64,000 bases of DNA from the NCBI RefSeq assembly GCF_005405925.1, contig NZ_BJHV01000001.1:4092001-4156000 (forward strand), in the 5' to 3' direction. The notes under the pieces were generated by a model, which saw nothing but the letters and a program-made list of their open reading frames with translations, made no database searches and had not been told where the DNA came from. The stretch's first letter is position 1. Each line of letters begins with the position of its first letter. Below, in pieces: positions 50,635-58,755 of this stretch. Position numbers and translations under genes: made by a program. This stretch comes from Streptomyces antimycoticus. GTDB taxonomy: Bacteria; Actinomycetota; Actinomycetes; Streptomycetales; Streptomycetaceae.

Positions 50635-51550
50635 AGCGGCCCTCCACGATCCGGCCCATGCTCACCAGAGCGGCGGATCCGGGCTTGAGATAGTCGCTGT
50701 GCCCGACGTCCCCCGCGTCGAATTTCCGTGCCCCGAACCGTCCGGAGACCGGATCGGTCCCGAAGCCGACGGTCGTTCCCAGCAGCCGGATCCGCACATG
50801 CGGCACCCCGCCGATCCAGTCGTTCCCGCCCCGCCCGGCCCAGACGGTGGCCCGGGTGTGCAACTGCCGGGCGTCGTCGAATCCCGTACCGGGGCTGCCG
50901 TACAGGACGATGTCCGCGGCCTTCAGCCCCCGCGCGGCCCGGGCGCAGACCACCGAACCGTAGGAGTGGCACAGCAGCGAGATCCGGGCCCGGGGCTTGG
51001 CCGCGTTCAACTCCCGTACGAATGCGGCCAGTCGGGGAGCCGCCCCGGCGGCCCGGCCCGTGGTCAGCACCTGGGGTGCCACGGTGCCCGGCGTCTTGTA
51101 CCCGAGCCAGCCGACGACGGCGGTACGGCTGCCGAGTTGATGGCTCAGCGCGAGGGCCCCGGCCCGGAACCGGTCGTACGTCTCCAGGTTGGTGTCCGAG
51201 CCGGGCACCAGCACGGCGACGCGCGTGGCGCGGCCCAGGTCCCCGTACACCTCGACGGCGCGGCCGCCGTCCCGCCCGTCGAAGAACAGGAAGTGCCGCG
51301 ACGGCTTCCGCATCTTCCGCAGCGCCCGCTCCCGCGCACGGTCGCCGTGCCGGGCCGCCATCGCCTCGGCCGCCGCGATCCCCTCCCGGTTGGCCTCGTA
51401 CCGGTTATCCAGGCCCTGGACACTCATGGGCCCCAGCGCCACGGGTGCGGGCGCCGGCACCTCGCTCGGCCCTGCGGCCCCCATCAGGGGCACCACCACC
51501 GAGGTGGTGACGAGCGCCGCGAGCAGGGCGCGGCGAAGACGGGACGCCAT
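50627..51550 (-). CDS. Secreted DUF1023 alpha/beta hydrolase
   Basis: A 307-residue exported protein. The signal sequence is RLRRALLAALVTTSVVVPLM with cleavage near residue 26. The DUF1023 alpha/beta-hydrolase domain has VAVLVPGSDTNLETYDRF, nucleophile motif LLCHSYGSVV and DIVLYGSPGTGFDDARQL. The catalytic His is probably in DVGHSDYL. It likely hydrolyses an extracellular ester or amide, but no substrate is known for the family. ATG at 51550 is clear. Its stop lies inside the first codons of the acyltransferase gene. Confidence 0.88.
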   Translation of the reverse strand: MASRLRRALLAALVTTSVVVPLMGAAGPSEVPAPAPVALGPMSVQGLDNRYEANREGIAAAEAMAARHGDRARERALRKMRKPSRHFLFFDGRDGGRAVEVYGDLGRATRVAVLVPGSDTNLETYDRFRAGALALSHQLGSRTAVVGWLGYKTPGTVAPQVLTTGRAAGAAPRLAAFVRELNAAKPRARISLLCHSYGSVVCARAARGLKAADIVLYGSPGTGFDDARQLHTRATVWAGRGGNDWIGGVPHVRIRLLGTTVGFGTDPVSGRFGARKFDAGDVGHSDYLKPGSAALVSMGRIVEGRYA

Positions 51551-51721
51551 GGCTGTTCCTTCCGTACCGACAGCTGGTGTGAGTACGGAAGTTATGGAGT
51601 CGGCCGTGTGGTTGGCGTCCCACCGGGGAGTGCATCCGCGGGGTAGTCCCCAGGTACTACGGGTAGGGGGTCGGGCCGGTGCGGTGGTCGCGGTCCGCGC
51701 CGCGATGGGGCCGGGTGCCCA

Positions 51722-51768
51722 GCCGATACGTGGTCACGGCCGATACACAGTCACGGCTGATACGCGGT
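51722..51768. repeat. 17-bp tandem repeat, about 2.7 units
   Basis: GCCGATACGTGGTCACG at 51722-51738 and GCCGATACACAGTCACG at 51739-51755, then a partial GCTGATACGCGGT. Fourteen of 17 bases are shared by the complete units. It lies upstream of the M1 peptidase gene. Confidence 0.75.
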
Positions 51769-51838
51769 TGATGCACAGCTGAGCGGCCCCGGAGGCCCCG
51801 CTCCGCCGAAGGGGAGATCTCCTTCGCCCAAGGTGACG

Positions 51839-51863
51839 CCGGTGCGCCGATGCGGCGCACCGG
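51839..51863 (+). promoter_or_regulatory. Hairpin in the M1 peptidase leader
   Basis: CCGGTGCGCC (51839-51848) pairs perfectly with GGCGCACCGG (51854-51863) around the loop GATGC. The stem ends about 10 bases before the ribosome binding site GGAGG (51873-51877), so it could modulate translation, or mark a regulator-binding palindrome. Confidence 0.5.
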
Positions 51864-51883
51864 TCTCACCGTAGGAGGTCACG

Positions 51884-53410
51884 ATGTCCCCTGCCCCCAC
51901 CCACCGGGCGCGCCGCCGCCGTGCCGTGCTCATGGCCATGGCGGCCTCGACGGCGGCGGTGGCGACCGTCGCCGCCGGTCCGCCCGGCTGGGCCGGTGCC
52001 CCCGCGGGCGGCCCGGCCTCCCCCGGCGCCCGGAGCGCCGGTGACCGGCTGCTGCCGTATCTGGGCAACGGCGGATACGACGTCCGCTCGTACGACGTCG
52101 GCTACACCTACCGCCCCGGCACCACGCTGATGGACTCCTCCGTACGGATCCGGGCCACCGCCACCCACGCGCTGTCCCGGTTCAGCCTCGACGCGGCCGT
52201 GGACGAGATCAAGACGGTCACCGTCCAGGGCGAGCCGGCCCGCTTCACCGTGGACAAGGCGGCCGAGAAGCTGGACATCACGCCGCGGCAGGCGCTCGGC
52301 AAGGGCCGGCCGTTCGACGTGAACATCGCCTACCGCGTCGACCGGAGCGACAACCGGACCCGGCCCGGCGACCCGACCAGCCCCGCGCCGCGCCTGACCC
52401 CGTGGGTGAACAAGAAGGACGGCTTCGTGGTGTTCGGCCAGCCGGACCGGGCGCATATGTTCTTCCCCGCCAACGACTACCCGACCGACAAGGCCCGGTT
52501 CACCTTCCGCGTCACCGCGCCGAAGGACCTGCAGGCCGTGGGCATCGGGACGCCGCGCTCACGGACGACGTCGGGCGACGACGCCACCACCGTCTTCTCG
52601 ACCGCCGACGAGATCTCCACCCAGGTCGTCCAGGTCGGTGTCGGGCACTACAAGGAGATCCGGGGCCGCGGCCCCCATGGGCTGCCGCTGCGCAGCTATG
52701 TCGACGCCGACGCGTACGAGGCGGCCAAGCCGCTGGTCGACCGCATCCCGGACCAGCTCTCCTGGTTCGAGAAGGAGCTCGGCCGGCCGTTCCCGCTGGA
52801 GACCTACGGCGTGCTCGGGGTGCCCGAGGGCTATCTGGGAGTGGCGTTCGAATCGGCGACCCTGTCCACGTTCGCCGTCGAGAACCTCCAGGGGTCGGCC
52901 GAGCAGCTCGAACCGACCATGGTCCACGAGATGGTGCACCAGTACTTCGGCGACGCGCTCGCCGTCTCGAACTGGGACACCAACTGGATCAGCGAGGGCC
53001 ACGCCGACTACTACCAGCTCCTCTACACCGTGGATCAGGGCTGGCGGGACCTGGACACCGTGCTCAAGGCGCGCTACGAGTTCGACCCGGAGAGCCGCGC
53101 CGCGAGCGGCCCCCCGAACCGGCCCAAGGAGGCCATCGACGCGCTGGTCGGCGGCAACAACGCGGGCGTGCTGATGCTCGCCGGGCTGCGCCACCAGGTC
53201 GGTGACGCCGTCTTCCAGAAGATCGAGCGGACCTTCTTCGACCGGTACCGGGGCAGGAACGCCGACACCCGGGACTACATCGCGGTGGCGAACGAGATCA
53301 GCGGCCGGGACTTCACGGCGTACATCAACGGCTGGCTGTACGACGAGAAGACTCCGCCCATGGCGGGCCACCCGGACTGGGTGGCCCCGGAGCCGCCGAA
53401 GAGCTCATGA
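51884..53410 (+). CDS. Secreted M1-family zinc metallopeptidase
   Basis: A 508-residue exported aminopeptidase-like enzyme. The N-terminus has a long basic signal (HRARRRRAVLMAMAASTAAV), cleaved near residue 40. A beta-rich N-domain precedes the catalytic domain with HEMVH (residues 348-352) and the third zinc ligand Glu 371 in NWISEGHADYY, exactly the HExxH-x18-E spacing of the M1 family. It lacks the usual ~300-residue C-terminal helical domain, so it belongs to the short bacterial M1 forms. ATG follows GGAGG. The stop sits at the first unit of a 23-bp repeat. Confidence 0.92.
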   Translation: MSPAPTHRARRRRAVLMAMAASTAAVATVAAGPPGWAGAPAGGPASPGARSAGDRLLPYLGNGGYDVRSYDVGYTYRPGTTLMDSSVRIRATATHALSRFSLDAAVDEIKTVTVQGEPARFTVDKAAEKLDITPRQALGKGRPFDVNIAYRVDRSDNRTRPGDPTSPAPRLTPWVNKKDGFVVFGQPDRAHMFFPANDYPTDKARFTFRVTAPKDLQAVGIGTPRSRTTSGDDATTVFSTADEISTQVVQVGVGHYKEIRGRGPHGLPLRSYVDADAYEAAKPLVDRIPDQLSWFEKELGRPFPLETYGVLGVPEGYLGVAFESATLSTFAVENLQGSAEQLEPTMVHEMVHQYFGDALAVSNWDTNWISEGHADYYQLLYTVDQGWRDLDTVLKARYEFDPESRAASGPPNRPKEAIDALVGGNNAGVLMLAGLRHQVGDAVFQKIERTFFDRYRGRNADTRDYIAVANEISGRDFTAYINGWLYDEKTPPMAGHPDWVAPEPPKSS

Positions 53411-53456
53411 CACGGCCATCGAAGAGCTCGTGACTCAGTCGCCGAAGAGCTCGTGA
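53398..53456. repeat. Three 23-bp repeats at the M1 gene stop
   Basis: GAAGAGCTCRTGA recurs at 53398, 53421 and 53444, giving 23-bp units. The first copy contains the gene's own TGA stop. The copies carry the end of the coding sequence into the intergenic region. Confidence 0.85.
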
Positions 53457-53502
53457 CATAACGGCATGATGGGGGGCTCCCCCTTCGCACAGGTTGGTGA
53501 AA

Positions 53503-54306
53503 ATGTCGCATATAGCCACCGGTGGCGGTGGTCCCCTGCCCGTCACGGTCCTCCTCGTGGAGGACGACGAGGTGATCCGCAGGTCGGTCGCGATGGCTCT
53601 GGAGCGCTACGGCTACCGCGTGTCCACGGCCGGTGACGGGCTGACCGGTCTCGAACTGTTCCGGGCGGGCGGGCATGATCTGCTGCTGCTGGACGTGATG
53701 CTGCCGGGGCTCGACGGCATCGGGCTGTGCCGCCGGATCCGGGAGACCAGCATGGACCCGATCCTGATGATGTCGGCACGCGGCGACGATCTGGACGTCA
53801 TATCCGGCCTGGAGGCGGGCGCCGACGACTACGTCGTCAAGCCGGTCGACACCGCGGTGCTGGTGGCCCGGATCCGGTCGCTGCTGCGGCGGGCCACGTA
53901 TCCGCCCGCCACCTCTTCATCTGCTGCCATGTATCCACCGGCGGCGGCGTCAGCGGATCCGGCCGCCCCGGCGGCGGCCGGATCCGCGGGTCCCCAGCCC
54001 GGCCCGCGCCACCATCACGGTGCCCGGCTCCGCTTCGGGGACCTGACCATCGACACGGGCGGCCTGGAGGTGTTCCTGGCCGGTGAGCCGATCGCGCTGG
54101 CGCCCACCGAACTGCGGCTGCTGCTGGAGTTCGCCGCGCACCCCGGCATCGTCCTGGACCGGGAGACGCTGCTGCGCGACGTCTGGGACTACGACTGGGA
54201 CGGCGACAGCCGGGTCGTCGACCTGTGTGTGCAGCGGCTGCGCAAGAAGATCGGCACCGGGCGGATCGAGACGGTCCGCGGCTTCGGCTACAAGCTGAGG
54301 CGCTGA
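53503..54306 (+). CDS. OmpR/PhoB-type response regulator with long linker
   Basis: A 267-residue response regulator. The receiver has VTVLLVEDDEVIRRSVAMAL, phospho-Asp in LLLLDVMLPGLDGIGL and Lys in YVVKPVD. The winged-helix output domain has LAPTELRLLLEFAAHPGIV and ends RKKIGTGRIETVRGFGYKL. Between them is an insertion of about 40 residues rich in Pro, Ala, Ser and His (YPPATSSSAAMYPPAAASAD), longer than usual. ATG 53503 is chosen. The in-frame TTG/GTG at 53494-53497 is possible. The kinase gene follows directly, one base after the stop. Confidence 0.93.
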   Translation: MSHIATGGGGPLPVTVLLVEDDEVIRRSVAMALERYGYRVSTAGDGLTGLELFRAGGHDLLLLDVMLPGLDGIGLCRRIRETSMDPILMMSARGDDLDVISGLEAGADDYVVKPVDTAVLVARIRSLLRRATYPPATSSSAAMYPPAAASADPAAPAAAGSAGPQPGPRHHHGARLRFGDLTIDTGGLEVFLAGEPIALAPTELRLLLEFAAHPGIVLDRETLLRDVWDYDWDGDSRVVDLCVQRLRKKIGTGRIETVRGFGYKLRR

Positions 54307-54307
54307 C

Positions 54308-55609
54308 GTGGGAACGCCACATGCCCTGCCTACCCGGCCACGCGCCCTGCGCAACTGGCCACGTGCGCTGCGCAACTGGCCACGTGCCCTGCTCAACTGG
54401 CGCTCGCTGCGCTGGAAGATCGCCCTGCTGGTGGCCGCGGCCTGCTGCGGCATCGCGCTGACGGTCGGCCTTCTGGTGCACCACAGCACGTACGAACGGT
54501 CCATGAACGAGGGCGCCGGCAAGGCGTACACCGCTCTGGACACCGCCCTCGCCCCGGTCGGTGGAAGCGGGTCCGACGCCCTCGTGCACACCCCCGGCGA
54601 GATGCCACCGAAGCTGGTGCGGATGGTCCGGGCCCGGGGGAACGCTGCCCTATACGACGAGAGCAACCCGTACCAGCCGCGGATGTGGGCCGGGCGGCGG
54701 CTGTCCGGTGGCCACCTGGCGGCGATCGCGATCGACATGACGCCCGACCAGCTCAGCCGCCGCGCCCTGGACCGGCATATGTGGAAGTACTCGCTGGCCG
54801 CGCTGGCCGTCATCGTGCCCCTGTCCGCCCTCGCCGCCGAACTCCCCAACCGGCGGCTGCGGCGGGTGGCGCGCACCGCACGGCGCATCGCCTCGGGCGA
54901 CCTGGCCGCCAGGACCGAGGTGGGCGGCCGAGCGGGCGACGAGATCACCGAGATCTCGGCCACGGTCGACTCCATGGCCGACAGCCTGCGGGACCGGCTG
55001 CGCAGTGAGCAGCGCTTCACCGCCGATGTCGCACACGAGTTGCGCACCCCGCTGATGGGCCTGGTCACCTCCACCGAACTGCTCCCGGAGAGCGAGGCCA
55101 CCGATCTTGTGCGGGACCGGGTCCGGGTGCTGCGCACCCTCGTCGAGGACCTGTTGGAGATCTCCCGTCTCGACGCCGGTGTGGAACGCGCCGACCTGCG
55201 CCCCGTCGCCCTCCCCGACCTGGTCCGGAGCTCGCTGGGCCGTACCGGCCTCGACGCGCGTCTCACGGTCGACGCCGCGCCCGTGGTGGTCGAGACGGAC
55301 CCGCGCCGGCTCGACCGGATCCTCGCCAACCTGCTCGGCAACGCCCACCGGCACGGCGCCGCGCCGGTCGAGCTCACGGTGGAGGGAACGACGGTCGTCG
55401 TCCGCGACCACGGCCCCGGTTTCCCCGACAGCCTCCTCGCGGAAGGGCCGCAGCGCTTCCGCACCGGCGCGGCCGAGCGCGGCCGCGGCCATGGGCTCGG
55501 ACTGACCGTCGCCTCGGGCCAGGCCCGGGTCATCGGTGCGTCGCTGCTCTTCTCGAACGCGGACGACGGCGGGGCCGTCGTCACGCTGCGGCTGCCGCCG
55601 ACGGGCTGA
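54308..55609 (+). CDS. Membrane sensor histidine kinase (HisKA type)
   Basis: A 433-residue kinase paired with the preceding regulator. The N-terminal cytoplasmic part contains repeats of RNWPRAL (21-bp units). Helices at about 37-58 and 160-180 flank an extracytoplasmic sensor of about 100 residues. HAMP (RRVARTARRIASGDLAARTE), phospho-His in FTADVAHELRTPLMGL, N box LANLLGNAHRHG and G boxes DHGPGFPD and GRGHGLGLTVA follow. The GTG start at 54308 is immediately after the regulator stop. It resembles envelope-stress kinases. With the VanJ-like gene downstream, a cell-wall signal is plausible but unproven. Confidence 0.91.
   Translation: MGTPHALPTRPRALRNWPRALRNWPRALLNWRSLRWKIALLVAAACCGIALTVGLLVHHSTYERSMNEGAGKAYTALDTALAPVGGSGSDALVHTPGEMPPKLVRMVRARGNAALYDESNPYQPRMWAGRRLSGGHLAAIAIDMTPDQLSRRALDRHMWKYSLAALAVIVPLSALAAELPNRRLRRVARTARRIASGDLAARTEVGGRAGDEITEISATVDSMADSLRDRLRSEQRFTADVAHELRTPLMGLVTSTELLPESEATDLVRDRVRVLRTLVEDLLEISRLDAGVERADLRPVALPDLVRSSLGRTGLDARLTVDAAPVVVETDPRRLDRILANLLGNAHRHGAAPVELTVEGTTVVVRDHGPGFPDSLLAEGPQRFRTGAAERGRGHGLGLTVASGQARVIGASLLFSNADDGGAVVTLRLPPTG
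54320..54402. repeat. 21-bp repeats in the kinase N-terminus
   Basis: Four units of 21 bp start at 54320, 54341, 54362 and 54383. The middle two are nearly identical (CTGCGCAACTGGCCACGTG shared) and the first is degenerate. They encode RALRNWP-type heptads before the first membrane helix. Confidence 0.85.
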
Positions 55610-55702
55610 CGCGACAGAGTCGATACCGGGCTCGATACACGACGGATGACCGACTGAGCGGTGCCGGATCCACGGCCACGGCCCTGCGGAGATCCGCCCC
55701 GG

Positions 55703-55745
55703 CCAAGGTGGTTGACGTGCGACCGCAGCACGTCAACCACCTTGG
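55703..55745. terminator. Perfect 18-bp inverted repeat between the kinase and VanJ-like genes
   Basis: CCAAGGTGGTTGACGTGC (55703-55720) pairs without mismatch with 55728-55745 around the 7-base loop GACCGCA. No T tract follows. It could terminate the two-component operon, or be a regulator site for the gene that starts at 55904. Confidence 0.65.
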
Positions 55746-55903
55746 AGGTGCCTTGCGCATGTTCCTTGATCGCTTTCCCTGCGTACTCCGCGTACTCCGC
55801 GTAGCCGGGGTACCGGGTTTCCGTGCGGTGAGGCCGCCGCGGCCGATCGAGGCCGTACGACGGTGGTGGCCGACGACCGCATCCGGGACCCGGTGAGGCC
55901 ACT

Positions 55904-57262
55904 ATGGCAACACCTCTCGACGCCCCTTCCGCACGACAGGCCCCCACTACCCCGGCCGGGCCCGACGCAACTGCCCCGACCGAGGCCGACGCAACTACCC
56001 CGGCCGAGGCCGACGGGGCTCCCCCGCCCGAGCCCAACACGCGCACCGCGCCCAAGCCCGACGCGGGCGCCACACCCGACGCCGACGCAACTCCCTTGCC
56101 CAACCCCGACGCAAGTCGCCCACCCAAGCCCGACGGGCCTCCCCCACCCGAGCCCAACACGCGCACCGCCCCCAAGCCCGACGCGGCTCCTCTGCCCGAG
56201 CCAAACACGCATACCCCGCCCGACGCCGACGCGACTCCCCTACCCGAGCCCAACGCGCGCACCGCGCCCATGCCCAACACGGGCGCCGCCCCCGAGCCCG
56301 GCGCGACTCGCCCGCCCCAGCCCGACACGCGTACCGCCGCCGCTCCCGGCGTCTGGCGTCGGGGGCGGGCCATCTCCGGGATCGCACTGGCGGCCGCGCT
56401 GGTGATGCTGGGCCACGCCGCCATCCCCAACCAAGTCGGCCATCTCGGCAGCCTCGTCGAGACCTTCCTGCCCTGGACGGGCCTGGCCGTGCCCCTCTTG
56501 CTGCTGTGCGCCCTCGTCCGCCGGTCCGCGACCGCCGCCGTGGCGGTCGTTCTGCCCGCGCTCATCTGGTGTTCGCTCTTCGGCGGGACGCTGCTCGACA
56601 AGCGGGCGGACGGCGGAGACCTGACCGTGGTGACCCACAACGTCGACGAGCACAACCCGCACCCCGTCCGCACCGCCCGCGCCCTCGCGGCCTCCGGCGC
56701 CGATGTGCTGGCTCTTGAGGAACTGGGCGCCGCGACAGCGGAGTACGAGCGCACACTGGCCGGCACATACCCGTATCACACGGTGCGGGGCACGGTCGGG
56801 CTGTGGAGCAGATACCCCGTCGACGCGTCCCGGACGGTGGACATCGCGCCCTGGCCACGCGCCCTGCGCGCCGTCGTGCGGACGCCCAAGGGGCCGGTCA
56901 CCGTCTTCGTCGCCCATCTGCTGTCGGTCCGGTTCAGCCCCATTTCGGGCTTCACCGCCGCCGCGCGAGACGCCGCCGCGCACCGCCTCGGCGCCGCCCT
57001 GCGCGCCGAACCACGGGAGCGCACCGTGCTCGTGGGCGATTTCAACGGCACGCTGGACGACCGGGCGCTGTCCGCCGTCACCTCGCTCCTGCGCTCGGCC
57101 CAGAGCGAAGCGGGCGCCGGGTTCGGTCTCACCTGGCCCGCCTCGTTCCCCGTGGCGAGGATCGACCACATACTCGTCCGCGGCGTGGACCCGCGCTCGT
57201 CCTGGACGCTGCCCGCCACCGACAGCGATCACCTGCCGGTAGCGGCGCGGCTGAAGCTATGA
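55904..57262 (+). CDS. VanJ-like membrane endonuclease/exonuclease/phosphatase-family protein
   Basis: A 452-residue protein. Residues 1-145 are a low-complexity Pro/Thr/Ala/Asp-rich region with repeats of PPPEPNTRTAPKPDA type. About three membrane helices follow (ISGIALAAALVMLGHAAIP; GLAVPLLLLCALVRR; VAVVLPALIWCSLFGG). The last 250 residues are an EEP phosphatase domain with LTVVTHNVDEHNPHP, LALEELGAAT, VLVGDFNGTLDD and the terminal DSDHLPVAARL catalytic His. The layout matches VanJ/StaP, undecaprenyl-pyrophosphate phosphatases linked to teicoplanin resistance. The long N-terminus is unusual. The preceding two-component system may control it. Confidence 0.82.
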   Translation: MATPLDAPSARQAPTTPAGPDATAPTEADATTPAEADGAPPPEPNTRTAPKPDAGATPDADATPLPNPDASRPPKPDGPPPPEPNTRTAPKPDAAPLPEPNTHTPPDADATPLPEPNARTAPMPNTGAAPEPGATRPPQPDTRTAAAPGVWRRGRAISGIALAAALVMLGHAAIPNQVGHLGSLVETFLPWTGLAVPLLLLCALVRRSATAAVAVVLPALIWCSLFGGTLLDKRADGGDLTVVTHNVDEHNPHPVRTARALAASGADVLALEELGAATAEYERTLAGTYPYHTVRGTVGLWSRYPVDASRTVDIAPWPRALRAVVRTPKGPVTVFVAHLLSVRFSPISGFTAAARDAAAHRLGAALRAEPRERTVLVGDFNGTLDDRALSAVTSLLRSAQSEAGAGFGLTWPASFPVARIDHILVRGVDPRSSWTLPATDSDHLPVAARLKL

Positions 57263-57297
57263 CCCGCCCCGAGTCACCCTCACCCCGGCCCGCGCGA

Positions 57298-57927
57298 CTA
57301 CCCCTGGGGTACGTAGAACTCCGTGGTCGCCCGCATCGTCACGGCCGCGACCTCCGCCGGCGCCCCCGAGGCTTCGTACGCCGCGCCCCAGGCCGCGCTG
57401 GAGCGGGTCATGAACTCCCGCGCCTCGTCCGAGGTCTGCCAGGCCTCCGGGTCGGCGGGCGTCTGGCCCGCCAGATGCAGGGCGAGGCCGAGCAGTGCGC
57501 CGTCCCAGCCGACGCCGACCGCGCCGGGGCCGAACTGGTCCCACATCTCGGGCGGTACGACGGCGACATGCTCCAGCTCGAACACGGTCCGCTCCTCGCC
57601 CTCGGCGCTCAGCCGCACCTCGACCTCGCTGAAGCCGGGGTTCTCGCCGAACAGCCAGCTCACCGCGAGCAGCCGCGGGGGTTCGCAGCGCAGGATCTCG
57701 CCGCCCGCGTTGCCCTCCAGCTGGTAGTGGCCGCCGAGCTTCAGGTCGCCGCTCACCGGCAGGAACCAGCGGCTGATCCGCTGCGGGTCGGTGCACGCGT
57801 CCCATACGTCCTCGATCGCGGCGTCGTAGGTGCGCCGCAGCAGGACGGTACGGGCCTCGCCGTCGGGCACCTCACGGGTGCCGACCTCGCGGTGGACGTC
57901 GTTGATCTGGTCGACGATCTCGCTCAT
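57298..57927 (-). CDS. SRPBCC (AHSA1-like) domain protein
   Basis: A 209-residue protein with the SRPBCC helix-grip fold: TVLLRRTYDAAIEDVWDACT, ISRWFLPVSGDLKLGGHYQ, ILRCEPPRLLAVSWLFGENP and VVPPEMWDQFGPGAVGVGWD. These proteins bind hydrophobic ligands. AHSA1-like members encoded beside an ArsR regulator are very common in actinobacteria, with unknown physiological role. The start ATG at 57927 is 13 bp after the ArsR stop, so the two form one operon. Convergent with the VanJ-like gene. Confidence 0.92.
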   Translation of the reverse strand: MSEIVDQINDVHREVGTREVPDGEARTVLLRRTYDAAIEDVWDACTDPQRISRWFLPVSGDLKLGGHYQLEGNAGGEILRCEPPRLLAVSWLFGENPGFSEVEVRLSAEGEERTVFELEHVAVVPPEMWDQFGPGAVGVGWDGALLGLALHLAGQTPADPEAWQTSDEAREFMTRSSAAWGAAYEASGAPAEVAAVTMRATTEFYVPQG

Positions 57928-57940
57928 GACTTATGTTTCC

Positions 57941-58303
57941 TCACCGGTTCGACTGGTCGCCGCCGCGCCCCTGATCGAGCCGCCGCTGCCGCTTGCCTCG
58001 CGCCAGTTCGGTCCCCAGCGCGTCCAGCCGCTGCTCCCAGAAGCCCCGGAACTGATCCAGCCACCGGTCGACCTCCCGCAGGGGCGCGGCCTCGACGGCG
58101 TATAACCGCCGTGTGCCCTCGGCCCGTACGGAGGCGAATCCACCCTCCCGCAACACCCGCAGATGCTGTGACACGGCGGGCTGTGACATGCCGAACTCGG
58201 ACCGGATCACGGTGCTGACCTCGCCGGAGGATTGCTCCCCCGCGGCCAGCAGCTCCAATATCCGGCGCCGAACGGGGTCTCCGAGGACATCGAGTGCGTG
58301 CAC
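57941..58303 (-). CDS. ArsR-family regulator, probably leaderless
   Basis: A 120-residue winged-helix repressor: ALDVLGDPVRRRILELLAAG, QPAVSQHLRVLREGGFASVR and RRLYAVEAAPLREVDRW. No metal-binding Cys pair is visible, consistent with the SRPBCC-partnered subgroup. The GTG at 58303 is only about 7 bases after a -10-like CATAGT and has no binding site, which suggests a leaderless mRNA. An upstream TTG at 58339 coincides with the -35 box and is not a credible start. First gene of the ArsR-SRPBCC operon. Confidence 0.9.
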   Translation of the reverse strand: MHALDVLGDPVRRRILELLAAGEQSSGEVSTVIRSEFGMSQPAVSQHLRVLREGGFASVRAEGTRRLYAVEAAPLREVDRWLDQFRGFWEQRLDALGTELARGKRQRRLDQGRGGDQSNR

Positions 58304-58309
58304 GCCAGG

Positions 58310-58347
58310 ACTATGCCAGTCGCCGCTTATATAAGTCAACGCTTAAG
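58310..58347 (-). promoter_or_regulatory. ArsR promoter and operator candidate
   Basis: On the minus strand TTGACT (58339-58334) and CATAGT (58315-58310) are 18 bp apart, a reasonable sigma-70 promoter. The palindromes CTTATATAAG (58326-58335) and CTTAAG (58342-58347) lie in and beside the -35 region, suiting an autoregulating ArsR dimer. The GC-poor patch stands out from its surroundings. Confidence 0.6.
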
Positions 58348-58455
58348 TTCACTCATGGCCGCCATGGACGGCCGATGATGTTGCCCACTCGTGGAAGCGC
58401 AGCCGGTCAGCGCCTTCTCGACGCCCTTACCGTGCCCGCGCCGCGCCGACGGGTG

Positions 58456-58755
58456 TCAGCCCTCCAGCGGCTTGCCCAGAAGGTCGGAGGCGGTCTCGAG
58501 GGGGTCGGCCGCCGCGACCGCGGGCGCCGGGTGACAGGTGAAGCCGAGGCGCGTCATCGCCCGGATCACCTCGCCCGCCGTGAAGTCGCGGCGGTCCTGG
58601 CGGGTGATCACGGCGCCGACCTGCTTGACCGGGTAGGCGCGACGGCCAATCTGGACCGATGGGCCGGTGATCGGTTCCGGGCTGACGCCGCTCATCGCGT
58701 CCGTCACCTCGCGCGCGGTCAGGTCGAAGGCGAAATTGGCGATGATGCAGCGCAT
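58456..58755 (-). CDS. SCO5918-family small protein
   Basis: A 99-residue cytoplasmic protein. Segments MRCIIANFAFDLTAREVTDA, GRRAYPVKQVGAVITRQDRR and AMTRLGFTCHPAPA match the family I recall as SCO5918, found in Streptomyces next to a cold-shock protein and a DEAD-box helicase, exactly the context here. No catalytic motif is visible. The pairing suggests a role in cold adaptation or RNA handling, which is inference. It is divergent from the cold-shock gene. Confidence 0.85.
   Translation of the reverse strand: MRCIIANFAFDLTAREVTDAMSGVSPEPITGPSVQIGRRAYPVKQVGAVITRQDRRDFTAGEVIRAMTRLGFTCHPAPAVAAADPLETASDLLGKPLEG

Larger units (their letters stand above)
51551..51883. other. Divergent intergenic region with repeat and leader hairpin
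   Basis: No gene. It contains the promoters of the hydrolase and M1 peptidase genes, a 17-bp repeat at 51722-51768 and a hairpin at 51839-51863 directly before the GGAGG of the M1 gene. Confidence 0.6.
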
